Shown here: positions 26,246 to 35,507 of the stretch, piece after piece | How positions within the stretch are numbered: position 1 is the first letter of the stretch | Layout: every line of letters begins with the position of its first letter | Assembly: GCA_963792175.1 (NCBI GenBank) | Contig: CAWBVG010000031.1 | Coordinates: 1-64,000, forward strand | Origin: CAWBVG01 sp963792175 | GTDB taxonomy: Bacteria; Acidobacteriota; Vicinamibacteria; Vicinamibacterales; CAVVIG01 | Direction of reading: 5' to 3' | DNA length: 64,000 nt | The notes under the pieces: model-generated | Databases searched by the model: none | What the model was told of the DNA's origin: nothing | The model's input: only the letters and a program-made list of their open reading frames with translations | Position numbers and translations under genes: made by a program

Positions 26246-28555
26246 ATGCCCGCGCGCCGAGTCGTCGCGCGTCTGCTCAGCTTGGTCGTCGTCCTTCGAT
26301 GGCCGGCGGCTCGCACGGGGACAGAGCGCGCTGTCCGGACCGCGCGATTCACATCACCCGCGCGAACGGCACCATCACGATCGACGGCGATCTCTCGGAC
26401 GAAGGCTGGCGCACGGCGACGCGCATCGAAAAGTGGTACGAGGTCAATCCTGGCGACAACGTCGAGCCGAAGGTCAAGAACGTCGGGTATCTGACATACG
26501 ACGATCGGTTCTTTTATGCCGCCTTCGAGTTCGAGGATCCGAACCCGAAGGAGATGCGGGCGCCTGTACGCGGATCGCGACAACATCGGCAACGGCTTCA
26601 ACGACTACGGCGGCATCATCCTCGACGCCGGCAACACCGGCCGGACTGCGACGTTCTTCGTCGTCACGCCGCGGAACATCCAGTACGACGCGATCACCGA
26701 CGATGCGTCGGGCGAGGATTCGTCGCCCGACTTCTTCTGGGAATCGGCCACGAAGATCATCGGACCAACGGTGGACGCTCGAAATCCGGATGCCGTTCTC
26801 GTCGCTCCGCTACCGGACACGCCGATCCGCAGACGTGGGGCATCCTGCTGTACCGCAACTATCCCGCGCGATTCGGCACTACCAGTTCTTCTCCGCGCAC
26901 GCTGCCGCGCGGCGGCAACTGCTTCATCTGCCGCGCGAACACGCTCGTCGGTCTCGAGCGCCTGCCGTCGCGGCGGGCACCTCGTCGCCGCGCCGTACGT
27001 GAGCGCGAGCGAGGACGGCGCAGCCCGACGCGACGGCCTCGGCACGCCGCTCGGTGCGCGACCCGGTCAAGCCGCACGTCGGCGCTCGACGTCAAGTTCA
27101 CGCCGAACGCCGACAACGCGGTCGACCTCACGGTCAAACCCGACTTCTCGCAGGTCGAGTCCGACACGGCGCAGATCTCGGCGAACGAGCGCTTCGCGCT
27201 GTTCTTTCCGGAGAAGCGGCCGTTCTTTCTCGAGGGCGTCGATCTGCTTTCAGACGCCGATCCAGGCGGTCTACACGCGGACGATCACGGCGCCGCACGT
27301 GGGGCGGGCGCGCTCACCGGGAAAGCCGGCGGCATCCGCTACACCGCGCTCGTCGCGGACGATGACGGCGGCGGCAGCGTCGATTCTGCCGGGACCGAAC
27401 GGATCGATCGTTCGCGCCGCAGGATTTCGGCGTCGACGGTGTTCGTCGGCCGCGCGAAGCGCGAGCATCGGCCTGTCGTTCGTCGGCGTGCGTCGATCAC
27501 CGATCGCGAGAGCGCACGACGGCAACGGCGCACAACCGGGTGGTCGGTCCCGACTTCCAGTGGCGGCCGTCGCGCGGCGACGCGATGACCGGCCAGTGGC
27601 TCGTACAGCGACACGCGAACGCCGAATCGGCCCGACCTCGCGCGACGAATGGACCGGCCAGACGCTCACGTCGCACGCGTCGGTCAGCTGCAACTGGAAC
27701 CACAGCACGACGGCACTTCGACTGCGTACGGCGACGTACAACGACGTCGGCGACGGGTTTCGCGCCGACACCGGCTTCGTGCCGCAGGTCGGCTATCGCG
27801 AGACGTACGGCTAAGCCGGCTGGACGGTTCAGGCCGACCGGCTTCCTGTCGACGCGCTCCGGACGTTCGTGAACGTCGATCGTCAGGCCGATCGATCCGG
27901 TGCGCTGATCAGCGCGCAACGTCGAACCGGGCTTCGGCATGGACACGCGGTGGAACGGCTTCATGCAGTTCCGCTTGATCGACGACGACGATCCGCGCGC
28001 GGCGACGCCGGCGATTCACGCGCCGGCAGTTCGGCTACATCGTGCAGTTCAGCCCGTCGCGCCGGTTCGCCGCAGCTCGGCGATCAACGGCAACGCTCGG
28101 CCAGGACATCGACTTTCGACGAACGCGCGGCCGGGCACGGGCACGACGATCAACCTCAGCGCGACGCTGCAACCCGACCGACCACCTGGCGCTCGACGCT
28201 GGTCGAGAACCAGCGGTGGCTGAACGGTCGACGCCGCTGGACGAGGTCGGCGCGGCTGTTCACCGCGCGCGTCTCGCGCGTGCAAGGCGACCTACACGTT
28301 CACGTCGCGCGCTGTTCGCGCGCGGCATCGCGCAGTACGTCTCGACCGACGCGCGACCCGGTCGCTCTACATCGATCGACGTGTCGCCGCACGAGCGGCA
28401 CGTTCAGCGGGTCGGCGCTCCTCGCCTACAAGCTGAATTGGCAGTCGGTGATGTTCGTCGGCTACGGCGACGACCGCGAGCTGTCGGACGTCGACCGCCT
28501 CGAAAAGCTGGATCGGCAGTTCTTCGTCAAGCTGTCATACGCATTTCAACGCTAG
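26246..28555 (+). CDS. DUF5916 beta-barrel protein with CBM9-like N-terminus, heavily frameshifted
   Basis: Ten or more frames join into one protein of about 770 residues, the normal family length. After a signal-like start, residues 30-110 resemble a CBM9-like domain (GTITIDGDLSDEGWRTATRI, YLTYDDRFFYAAFEFEDP). The DUF5916 part includes TFFVVTPRNIQYDAITDD, DVKFTPNADNAVDLTVKPDF, NERFALFFPEKRPFFLEGVD, and the end LNWQSVMFVGYGDDREL with DRQFFVKLSYAFQR, an outer-membrane barrel ending. The function is unknown; a role in outer membrane carbohydrate or peptide handling is speculative. Each break is a one- or two-base indel, about one per 200 bp, which fits a local consensus problem; true pseudogene decay is possible. 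Confidence 0.7.
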
Positions 28556-28627
28556 AGCCTCTACGCGACGCGTAGTCCGAAGATCGCGGACGCAGCCGGC
28601 TCTCGTGAACGTAGCGCTCGTCTCGCG

Positions 28628-28664
28628 TTGACACGTGATTATACATTATGTATAAGATCGTGTC
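28628..28664 (+). promoter_or_regulatory. Consensus sigma-70 promoter overlapped by a long palindrome
   Basis: TTGACA at 28628-28633 and TATAAG at 28651-28656 are separated by exactly 17 bp. A perfect 17-base palindrome, TTATACATTATGTATAA (28639-28655), fills the spacer and most of the -10 box. Outer arms GACACG (28630-28635) and CGTGTC (28659-28664) extend the dyad to 35 bp around centre 28647. Expected transcription would start near 28663, two bases before the GTG start of the next gene, so the transcript would be nearly leaderless. Binding of a dimer here would block RNA polymerase. Confidence 0.8.
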
Positions 28665-29165
28665 GTGACGTCTGAAGACTACCGGACCGCCCTGTCGTCC
28701 GCCATCAAGGAATACGAATCGCTCGGCGAGCAGCGCCGCGAGATCGACAAGCGCCTGGCGCAGCTCGCGCAGACAATCGGCACGCTGTCGAAGCTGATCG
28801 GCCTGACGCCCACGGTGCCGATGGGACTCACCGACGCCGTCCGGCTCGCGCTGCGCAGCGGCGTCCCGATGTCGCCGATGGAAGTGCGCGAGCGCCTGCT
28901 CGCGATCGGCGTCGATCTGTCCATTTACTCGAGCGATCTCGCCGTCATCCACACCGTCCTGAAGCGCCTCAACGAGGCCGGCGAAATCCGCCTGATTCCC
29001 CGCGCCAACGGCAAGCACCAGTACCTGTGGGCCGCGCCTCCCACCGTGCTGGCGCTCGGACCGGAGATAGCCGAGTTCATTCGCGGGACGACACCGGAGC
29101 GTGCGTTCGAGGCGCTCGGCATACAAATCCCACGGAAAACGGCCCGGAAACGGCACAAGAAATGA
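28665..29165 (+). CDS. Hypothetical protein with coiled coil and winged-helix-like region
   Basis: A 166-residue protein with a GTG start placed directly after the promoter. Residues 8-45 form a helix with coiled-coil character (EQRREIDKRLAQLAQTIGTL). Residues 50-125 resemble a winged helix: AVRLALRSGVPMSPMEVRER, LAVIHTVLKRLNEAGEIRLI and NGKHQYLW as the wing. The Lys/Arg-rich C-terminus (RKTARKRHKK) may touch nucleic acid. It could be an autoregulator acting on the palindrome at 28639-28655; that is inference. Its stop overlaps the start of the methyltransferase gene (ATGA), so the two form an operon. Confidence 0.65.
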   Translation: MTSEDYRTALSSAIKEYESLGEQRREIDKRLAQLAQTIGTLSKLIGLTPTVPMGLTDAVRLALRSGVPMSPMEVRERLLAIGVDLSIYSSDLAVIHTVLKRLNEAGEIRLIPRANGKHQYLWAAPPTVLALGPEIAEFIRGTTPERAFEALGIQIPRKTARKRHKK

Positions 29166-30052
29166 CCACGCTCGACTTGCGCCGTCAGTTCTTTGCCGAG
29201 GAGCTCGAAGCGGTGTGCAGGCTGCGCTCGCCGCAGCTCGTGAAGGCATTCGCGATGGTGCCGCGCGAGCAGTTCCTGGGACCGGGACCGTGGATGGTGC
29301 TTTCGGAGAATCCCTACATGGCAGCCGGCACGTCATTCGGGGCGACTGGTCTCGGTCTCCGCGAGACTCCGGACGCGGATCCGGGCCGCGTCTACCACAA
29401 CATCGCCGTCGCGATCGATCCGGCGCGGCAGCTGTTCAACGGCCAGCCCGGCACACTCGCGGTCTGGCTCGATACGCTGGATCTCGCGCCCGGCGCGCGG
29501 GTGCTCCACGTCGGCGCCGGCCTCGGCTACTACACCGCGGTCATTGCGCAGGCGATTGGGCCTTCGGGGCGCGTTGTCGCCTTCGAGATCGACGCGGACC
29601 TGGCCGCCGCCGCCGCCCGAAACCTGGCGCCGCTCCCGTGGGTGGATCTGCGGTGCGGCGACTCGTCGCAGGTAGCTGAGGAGACGTTCGACGCGATCGT
29701 GGTCAACGCCGGCGTGACCCACCCGCTGGATGCCTGGCTCGACGCGCTGGCTCCCGGCGGACGCATGCTTCTGCCGATCACGGCGGCGATGCCGGCGATG
29801 GGATCGACACTGGGGAAGGGTCTCGTGTTCCTGCTGACCCGAAGGGACGACACGATCGGTGCACGCGTCATGACGATGGTCGCCGTTTACTCCGCGATTG
29901 GGCTTCGCGACGAGCGGCTCAACGCCGACTTCGGGAAGGCGATGATGGGCGGACCCGCGGCCTGGCAGGCGGTCAAGCAGCTCCGGCGCGACGCGCACGA
30001 CCGCGAGGCCTCCTGCTGGCTGCACGCCGCGACCTGCTGTCTCTCGACGTGA
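29162..30052 (+). CDS. pcm: Protein-L-isoaspartate O-methyltransferase family protein
   Basis: An intact 296-residue class I methyltransferase. ELEAVCRLRSPQLVKAFAMV and VPREQFLGPGPW match the PCMT N-terminal region, GARVLHVGAGLGYYTAVIAQ is the AdoMet-binding motif I near residue 118, and EETFDAIVVNAGVTHPLDAW is the post-I region. The family repairs isoaspartyl residues in aged proteins by methyl transfer. This copy is longer than the 210-residue norm, with a different N-terminal segment (residues 35-85) between the start and motif I, so a different substrate is possible. It is coupled by ATGA overlap to the HTH-like gene. Confidence 0.75.
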   Translation: MTTLDLRRQFFAEELEAVCRLRSPQLVKAFAMVPREQFLGPGPWMVLSENPYMAAGTSFGATGLGLRETPDADPGRVYHNIAVAIDPARQLFNGQPGTLAVWLDTLDLAPGARVLHVGAGLGYYTAVIAQAIGPSGRVVAFEIDADLAAAAARNLAPLPWVDLRCGDSSQVAEETFDAIVVNAGVTHPLDAWLDALAPGGRMLLPITAAMPAMGSTLGKGLVFLLTRRDDTIGARVMTMVAVYSAIGLRDERLNADFGKAMMGGPAAWQAVKQLRRDAHDREASCWLHAATCCLST

Positions 30053-30097
30053 GCGACGTTCGGGCGCACGTCGCGTTTCGAGAGACAATCGATCGCG

Positions 30098-31191
30098 ATG
30101 CCGCACCTCTTCGAACCGCTACCGCTTCGCGCGCTGACGCTCGCCAACCGGATTCTCGTCTCGCCGATGTGTCAATACTCGAGCGTCGACGGGTTCTCGA
30201 ACGACTGGCATTTCGTCCACCTCGGCTCACGCGCGGCCGGTGGACCGGCGCTGGTGTTCACCGAAGCGTCGGCCGTGACGCCGGACGGTCGCATCAGCCC
30301 GCGCGATCTCGGTATGTATCGCGACGATCACGTCGAGAGCCTCGCCCGGATCGTCGACGTCATTCACGCGCAAGGCACGCTCGCCGGAATGCAGCTCGCT
30401 CACGCGGGCCGCAAGGGCAGCACCGCGCCGCCGTGGGAGGGCGGGCGAGTGGTCCTGCCGTCGGCGGGCGGATGGCAGCCCGTGGGCCCGACCGACGAAC
30501 CGTTCGCGGCTGGATATCCCGTACCCGACAGCTGACCGTGGAAGACCTCGCCGCGATCGTCGACGCGTTTCGTCAAGCGGCCGTGCGTGCGCGCGCCGCG
30601 GGTTTCGACGTGATCGAAGTCCACGCGGCGCACGGCTATCTGATTCACGAGTTTCTGTCGCCGCTCGTCAACACGCGCACGGACGAGTACGGGGGCTCTT
30701 ACGACAATCGCGTGCGCCTGTGCCTCGAGATCGTGCGGGCGGTCCGCGCCGTGTGGCCCGAGCAGCTGCCGATCTTCGTCAGGCTGTCCTGCACCGATTG
30801 GAAGCAGGGCGGCTGGGATGTCGAGCAGTCGGTGGAGTTGGCGCGCCGGCTGCGCGCGCTCGGTGTCGACCTGATCGACTGCTCGTCCGGCGGCGCCGTT
30901 CCTGACGCCGTCATTCCCGTGGCGCCTGGCTATCAGGTCGGATTTGCGGAGCGCATCCGCCGCGAGGCGGGCGTGGCGACGGGAGCCGTCGGCCTCATCA
31001 CGGAACCCGGGCAGGCGGACGGCATCATCCGAGAGAGCCGGGCCGACTGCGTACTCCTGGCGCGCGAGCTGCTGCGCGATCCGTACTGGCCGCTGCGCGC
31101 GGCGCGCGAGCTCGAACAGGTGGTGCCGTGGCCCGTGCAGTACCTCCGCGCCGCTCCGCCAGGAACGACCGCCCGGCTGAATCACCACTAA
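30098..31191 (+). CDS. NADH:flavin oxidoreductase, old yellow enzyme family (YqjM-like), one frameshift
   Basis: The start MPHLFEPLPLRALTLANRIL leads into VSPMCQYSSVDGFSNDWH with the Cys of the YqjM subgroup near residue 25, then QLAHAGRKGSTAPPWEGG. After a frameshift near 30530, HAAHGYLIHEFLSPLVN (substrate His pair), DEYGGSYDNRVRL and LITEPGQADGIIRESRAD complete the FMN barrel. The length of about 360 residues is normal. It reduces activated C=C bonds with NAD(P)H and FMN in the cytoplasm. The frameshift removes only a few residues near TGYPVPDS, so an error is likely. Confidence 0.85.
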
Positions 31192-31225
31192 TGTGACCTG
31201 ACGATAACGACAGAACCACGGAATT

Positions 31226-31300
31226 TCACGAAGGCTCGAAGAGTACGAAGATCACGAGAATGTTTCTTCGTGATCTTCCTGTGACTTCGTCTCTTCGTGA
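31226..31300. repeat. CACGAAG / CTTCGTG dyad array upstream of the two-component genes
   Basis: The left arm is TCACGAAG, CTCGAAG, TACGAAG and TCACGAG; the right arm is CTTCGTGATCTT, ACTTCGT and CTTCGTGA. It lies 35 bp after the old-yellow-enzyme stop and ends 28 bp before the response regulator start. The word is the same as at 14767-14854 but the order differs. Confidence 0.85.
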
Positions 31301-31328
31301 TAGACCGTCGGCTCTGTATGATGCCGCT

Positions 31329-32048
31329 ATGCGGGCTCTGGTGGTCGAAGACGACGCCTCGATTGCGGGGTTCGTCGTCCGCGGCCTGCGCGAGGCGGGG
31401 TTCGCCGTCGATCAGGCCACGGACGGCGAGGAGGGGCTCGCCGCCGCATCAGGCCAGACCTACGATGTCGCCATCGTGGACGTGATGCTCCCCAGGCGTG
31501 ATGGACTGTCGGTCATCGAGGAGCTGCGGCGCCGCGGTGTCACGACGCCGGTCCTGATCCTCAGCGCCCGGCGAAGCGTGGACGACCGCGTCCGCGGCCT
31601 TCAGGCCGGCGGCGACGACTACCTCACCAAACCGTTCGCATTCGCCGAGCTGCTGGCCCGGGTCCAGGCGCTGGTTCGTCGCGCGACCCGCGCGCCTGAA
31701 CCGACGACGCTGACGGTTGAGGATCTGGTGTTGGATCTGCTGTCGCGGCGCGTCACCCGCGGAGGGAAACCGGTGGACCTGCGGCCGCGGGAATTCTCGC
31801 TCCTCGAATATCTGATGCGCAATGCCGGCCGCGTCGTGTCGAAGACGATGATTCTGTCGCACGTGTGGGAATACAGCTTCGATCCGCAGACCAACGTCGT
31901 CGACGTGCTGGTGAGCCGGCTGCGCGAGAAGATCGACCGGCCATTCGACAAGAAGCTGCTGCATACGGTGCGGGGCGTCGGATACGTCCTCAGGGACGTA
32001 AATACCAGTCGGGACTGGGGCTGGGGGCTGGGTAGGGGCAGGGGCTAG
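31329..32048 (+). CDS. OmpR/PhoB-type response regulator
   Basis: A 239-residue protein starting MRALVVEDDASIAGF. The receiver domain has the acidic pair at residues 8-9, phospho-acceptor Asp51 (AIVDVMLPRRDG), a Ser at LILSARR and Lys near 101 (YLTKPF). The C-terminal winged-helix domain includes PREFSLLEYLMRNAGRVVS and NVVDVLVSRLREKID. The last eleven residues (DWGWGLGRGRG) are encoded by a G-rich word array and are not part of the family. It pairs with the histidine kinase gene directly downstream. I chose the ATG at 31329 because it opens the receiver domain; upstream sequence is array DNA. Confidence 0.9.
   Translation: MRALVVEDDASIAGFVVRGLREAGFAVDQATDGEEGLAAASGQTYDVAIVDVMLPRRDGLSVIEELRRRGVTTPVLILSARRSVDDRVRGLQAGGDDYLTKPFAFAELLARVQALVRRATRAPEPTTLTVEDLVLDLLSRRVTRGGKPVDLRPREFSLLEYLMRNAGRVVSKTMILSHVWEYSFDPQTNVVDVLVSRLREKIDRPFDKKLLHTVRGVGYVLRDVNTSRDWGWGLGRGRG
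32012..32048. repeat. GGGGCTGG / GGGGCTAG array inside the regulator 3' end
   Basis: GGGACTGGGGCTGGGGGCTGG, then GTAGGGGCAGGGGCTAG, make the final codons and the stop (TAG, 32046-32048) of the response regulator. Related words occur at the ends of lysC, the HlyD-type gene, the first TonB receptor and DinB. Confidence 0.8.
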
Positions 32049-32114
32049 AAGAAAGGGGTTGTTCTGGGACGGACGTTTGGCCTTCGTCTGGCGCTCTGGT
32101 ACGCGACGCTGTTC

Positions 32115-33383
32115 GTGATCGGGTCGCTCGCGATCGTCCTTCTCACGTACTACCTGACGGCCGTATCGCTGACACAGCGCGACCGCCAGATCCTCCAGGG
32201 GAAGCTCGGAGACTACACAGCCGCGTACTTGCGCGGCGGCATCAACCTCCTCGCCAACACCGTGCGAATCGAGCAGCGCGCGGCACCCGAGCGATTGTTC
32301 GTCCGTGTCATCGACCGCGGCGTCGAGGCCGTCGTCCTCAGCGACTCCGACGGCTGGGATCCAGCGCGCCTCGAGACGGCGTCGGTGCAGCTGGCGGACG
32401 GCACGCTGGTTCAAGTGGGCAAGAGCACCGAGGCGCGCGAGGCGCTGCTGGCGCGGTTTCGTGCCGCGCTCGGGCTGGTGACGCTGTCGATCGTCGTGAT
32501 CGCGCTGACCGGCGGCTGGCTCGTGACGCAGTCGGCGCTCTTTCCGATCCGCCGCTTGACGCAGGCCGTCCGGCAAATCATCCGCACGGGCCGCACCAAC
32601 GCGCGCGTGCCGCTTGCGGGCACCGGCGACGCGCTCGACGAGCTGACGGCGCTGTTCAACGCGATGCTCGACAAGATCGAAGGGTTGGTCACCGCGATGC
32701 GCCACTCGCTCGACAACGTGTCGCACGACCTGCGGACTCCTCTGACGCGCCTGCGCGGAACCGCCGAAATCGCCCTGGCCGGCCCGCCGGACGTGGAACG
32801 CTACCGCGAGGCGCTGGCAGATTGCGTGGAGGAATCGGACCGCGTGCTCGTGATGCTCAACACCTTGATGGACATCTCGGAAGCCGAAAGCGGTGCGATG
32901 CAGCTGCAGCGCGAGCCGGTCGCGCTCGGCGATGTGGTCGCGCGTGCCACCGATCTCTATCGCGAGGTCGCGGACGCGAAAGGCGTGGCGATGGTCGTGC
33001 GCACCGGCACGGGCCCTCAGGACGCCACCGCACAACCAGACGCCGTCGTGATGGGCGATCGCACACGTCTCGAACAAGTGGCGGCAAACCTGATCGACAA
33101 CGCGCTGAAGTACACGCCGCCGGGCGGACGTGTCGAGGTCGAGATCGGCGCCGACGACCAGTCAGCCATGCTCCGCGTTCGCGACACCGGCCCCGGTATT
33201 CCGGCCGCCGAGATGCCACGAATCTTCGATCGGCTGTTCCGGGGCGATACGAGCCGGACCGAGCGTGGCTTGGGACTCGGCCTGAGCCTCGTCAAGGCCG
33301 TGGTCGAGGCGCACGGCGGAACGGTCAGCGTGGAAAGTGAACCGGGCCGCGGGGCGGTGTTTACGGTGCGATTGCCCCGGTGA
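32115..33383 (+). CDS. Sensor histidine kinase
   Basis: A 422-residue protein from a GTG at 32115. A first membrane segment (IGSLAIVLLTYYL) starts abruptly, a periplasmic domain covers residues 20-110, and a second membrane segment is ALGLVTLSIVVIALTGGWLV. HAMP follows, then the H-box SLDNVSHDLRTPLTRLRG (phospho-His), N-box NLIDNALKYTPPGG, DTGPGIP and GLGLGLSLVKAVV. It would phosphorylate the upstream response regulator. Hydrophobic sequence continues in frame upstream of 32115 (FGLRLALWYATLF) to the regulator stop at 32048 with no ATG, GTG or TTG, so the real start is unclear. Confidence 0.88.
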   Translation: MIGSLAIVLLTYYLTAVSLTQRDRQILQGKLGDYTAAYLRGGINLLANTVRIEQRAAPERLFVRVIDRGVEAVVLSDSDGWDPARLETASVQLADGTLVQVGKSTEAREALLARFRAALGLVTLSIVVIALTGGWLVTQSALFPIRRLTQAVRQIIRTGRTNARVPLAGTGDALDELTALFNAMLDKIEGLVTAMRHSLDNVSHDLRTPLTRLRGTAEIALAGPPDVERYREALADCVEESDRVLVMLNTLMDISEAESGAMQLQREPVALGDVVARATDLYREVADAKGVAMVVRTGTGPQDATAQPDAVVMGDRTRLEQVAANLIDNALKYTPPGGRVEVEIGADDQSAMLRVRDTGPGIPAAEMPRIFDRLFRGDTSRTERGLGLGLSLVKAVVEAHGGTVSVESEPGRGAVFTVRLPR

Positions 33384-33687
33384 AGATCTGGAACCACGGC
33401 CAGACAGCCGCGGTGAGATAGATGATCGTCAGCGCGCCGATGGTGCGATGCATCGCACGAAGGTGCAGCGCCGCGCCGCACGCCAGCGCCAGACCCTTCG
33501 CGCCCACGACCGCGACCCCGGCGCCGTAGGCGACCACGTACCAGGCGACGAGCGGGTTGCCTTCGATAGCCGCGCCGAACATCTTGATGCCGAAATAGGT
33601 GAATAGCCCGTCCGCGACCTGAGTGAGGACGAAAACGAGCATGACGGCCCTGCCAAAGAGTGACCGCTTGATCACGCTTGGCGGCAT
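33361..33687 (-). CDS. DUF5658-like small membrane protein
   Basis: A protein of about 108 residues with three or four membrane segments: VMLVFVLTQVADGLFTYFGI with an early Asp, then PLVAWYVVAYGAGVAVVGAK and TIGALTIIYLTAAVWPWFQI. The pattern of an Asp in the first segment followed by an N-P-L-V/A motif fits the DUF5658 group. The function is unknown. I prefer the ATG at 33687 over a TTG at 33726. It converges on the histidine kinase gene and its 3' end overlaps that gene's end by 23 bases. Confidence 0.6.
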   Translation of the reverse strand: MPPSVIKRSLFGRAVMLVFVLTQVADGLFTYFGIKMFGAAIEGNPLVAWYVVAYGAGVAVVGAKGLALACGAALHLRAMHRTIGALTIIYLTAAVWPWFQIFTGAIAP

Positions 33688-33726
33688 CGCAAAATTCCCG
33701 CCAAACAGTTGACCTGACAGGCTCAA

Positions 33727-33963
33727 CCTTTCGTCGAGCCCACCTCATGAAGTAAGACGTCCGGCAGCCTTTTGTCGGCCCACCTGCGCTCGTTCGATGA
33801 CCGACGAGCTTCGGGGCGCCTGTCGCTCGGTCAGCCACCGACGAGCTACGGCGGACAGGTCGGCGGGGTAGCCCTTCACGTTTGTAATGTTCGTGACACG
33901 GCCCGGTAAGGGGGGCTGCCGTCTAATGAATATAGACGACAGCACGTCTCCCCGAAAGGAACC
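33727..33963. other. Intergenic region with dispersed 19-bp element
   Basis: No gene is supported in this 237-bp gap between divergent genes. GAGCTACGGCGGACAGGTC at 33843-33861 is an exact reverse-complement match to the loop element at 20642-20660. A ribosome-binding site (GAAAGGA) lies seven bases before the next ATG. Confidence 0.6.
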
Positions 33964-35503
33964 ATGTTCATGAACGCACCTATCAACCTGAGCCAGCGCG
34001 CCGCGCGTGCAGGGATCGCCGTTTCCGCTGCTGCACTGCTCGTGTCGGGCGCCGCCTGGCGCGGGTTCGCTGCCGACTCGCAGTCGGCCGCGAAAGTGGC
34101 TTCGGCCACGACCACGACACCCATCACCCACGCGATTGCCGGCGGACGCGACTCGGTACGCCGACATCGTCAACGTTGCTGCCCCGGCGGTCGTGACCGT
34201 CCGGGTTGCCGGAAAAGCGCGCGTGTCGCCCACCGGTTTTGACGGCGATCAGGACGATCAGGAAGACCTGATGCGCCGGTTCTTCGGCGACCGGTTCGGC
34301 CAACGGCAGGGTCCTCGGGGACCACAAATGCCGCAGCGTGCGCCGCGGCAGCGCGGCCTCGGATCCGGCGTCATGGTGACGGCGGACGGCTACATCCTGA
34401 CGAATTACCACGTGGTCGAGGGGGCCGACGACATCAAGGTCGATCTCACTGACAACCGTACGCTGACGGCGAAGCTCGTCGGTACGGACAAGGCGAGCGA
34501 CCTGGCGCTTCTGAAGGTGACCGGTTCGGACTTCAAAGCGATTGCGCTCGGAAACTCGGACAACGTCCAGGTCGGCGACGTCGTGCTGGCGGTGGGCAAC
34601 CCGATGGGGATCGGACAGACGGTCACCATGGGCATCATCAGCGCGAAGGGCCGATCGACCGGCCCCGGCGACGGCAGCTACGAGGACTTCCTGCAGACCG
34701 ACGCGCCGATCAATCACGGCAACTCGGGCGGCGCCCTTGTGAACATGAAGGGTGAACTCGTCGGGATCAACTCGCAGATCCTGTCGAACACCGACGGCAA
34801 CATCGGCATCGGCTTTTCGATTCCGGTGAACATGGCGAAGAGCGTCATGGATCAGTTGCGCACCACGGGGAAGGTGACCCGTTCGCAGCTTGGCGTGACG
34901 GTCCAGCAGGTGACATCCGATATCGCGCAGAACCTCGGCCTCAAGCACGCCGGCGGTGCGATTGTCAGCTCGGTGACCCCTGGCAGCGCGGCCGACAAGG
35001 CGGGCGTGAAGCAGGGCGACGTCATCGAGTCGTTCAACGGTCAGCCGGTGCAGGACTTCAACAGCCTGCGCAATCGCGTCGCGGCGACGACACCCGGCAC
35101 CACGGCGGACCTGACAATCGTGCGTGACGGCGCCGAGAAGCGTCTCAGCGTCAAGCTGGCCGAGGCGAAGCCCTCGAAGGGGGCTGGAGACGACGGCGAA
35201 CCCGACAGCACCGATAAGGCGGCGCTCGGCGTATCGGTCGCACCGCTCACGCCGGAGATGGCCTCGCGTCTCGGCACGAAGAGCGCGGAAGGGTTGTTCG
35301 TGCAGAACGTCGATCCGGACGGCCGCGCGGCCGACGCCGGCATCCGATCGGGCGACATCATCGAATCGGTGAATCGTCAACCGGTGAAGTCGGTCGAGGA
35401 ACTGCGGAGCGCCCTCAAGCGCAATGCGGACCGGCCGGTACTGCTCCTCATCAACCGGGAGGGCAGCAACGTCTTCGTCACGGTGAAGCCCGCGAACGGC
35501 TAG
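33964..35503 (+). CDS. Do family serine endopeptidase (DegP/HtrA type), one frameshift
   Basis: The true start is ATG 33964 behind GAAAGGA. An export signal (residues 1-37, ending WRGFAADS) is followed by a frameshift near 34155. The trypsin-like domain has the catalytic triad His in ILTNYHVVEGADD, Asp in DKASDLALLKVTG and Ser in DAPINHGNSGGALVN. Two PDZ domains follow (QLGVTVQQVTSDIAQNLGLK; LGVSVAPLTPEMASRLGTK). It degrades or refolds misfolded envelope proteins in the periplasm. The total of about 513 residues is normal. It converges with the AI-2E remnant, with only four bases between the stops. Confidence 0.9.
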
Positions 35504-35507
35504 CCTC

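Noticed and set aside
26246..28555. Several separate small genes in overlapping frames
   Set aside because: All frames in turn match consecutive parts of one DUF5916 protein, so one frameshifted gene explains them.
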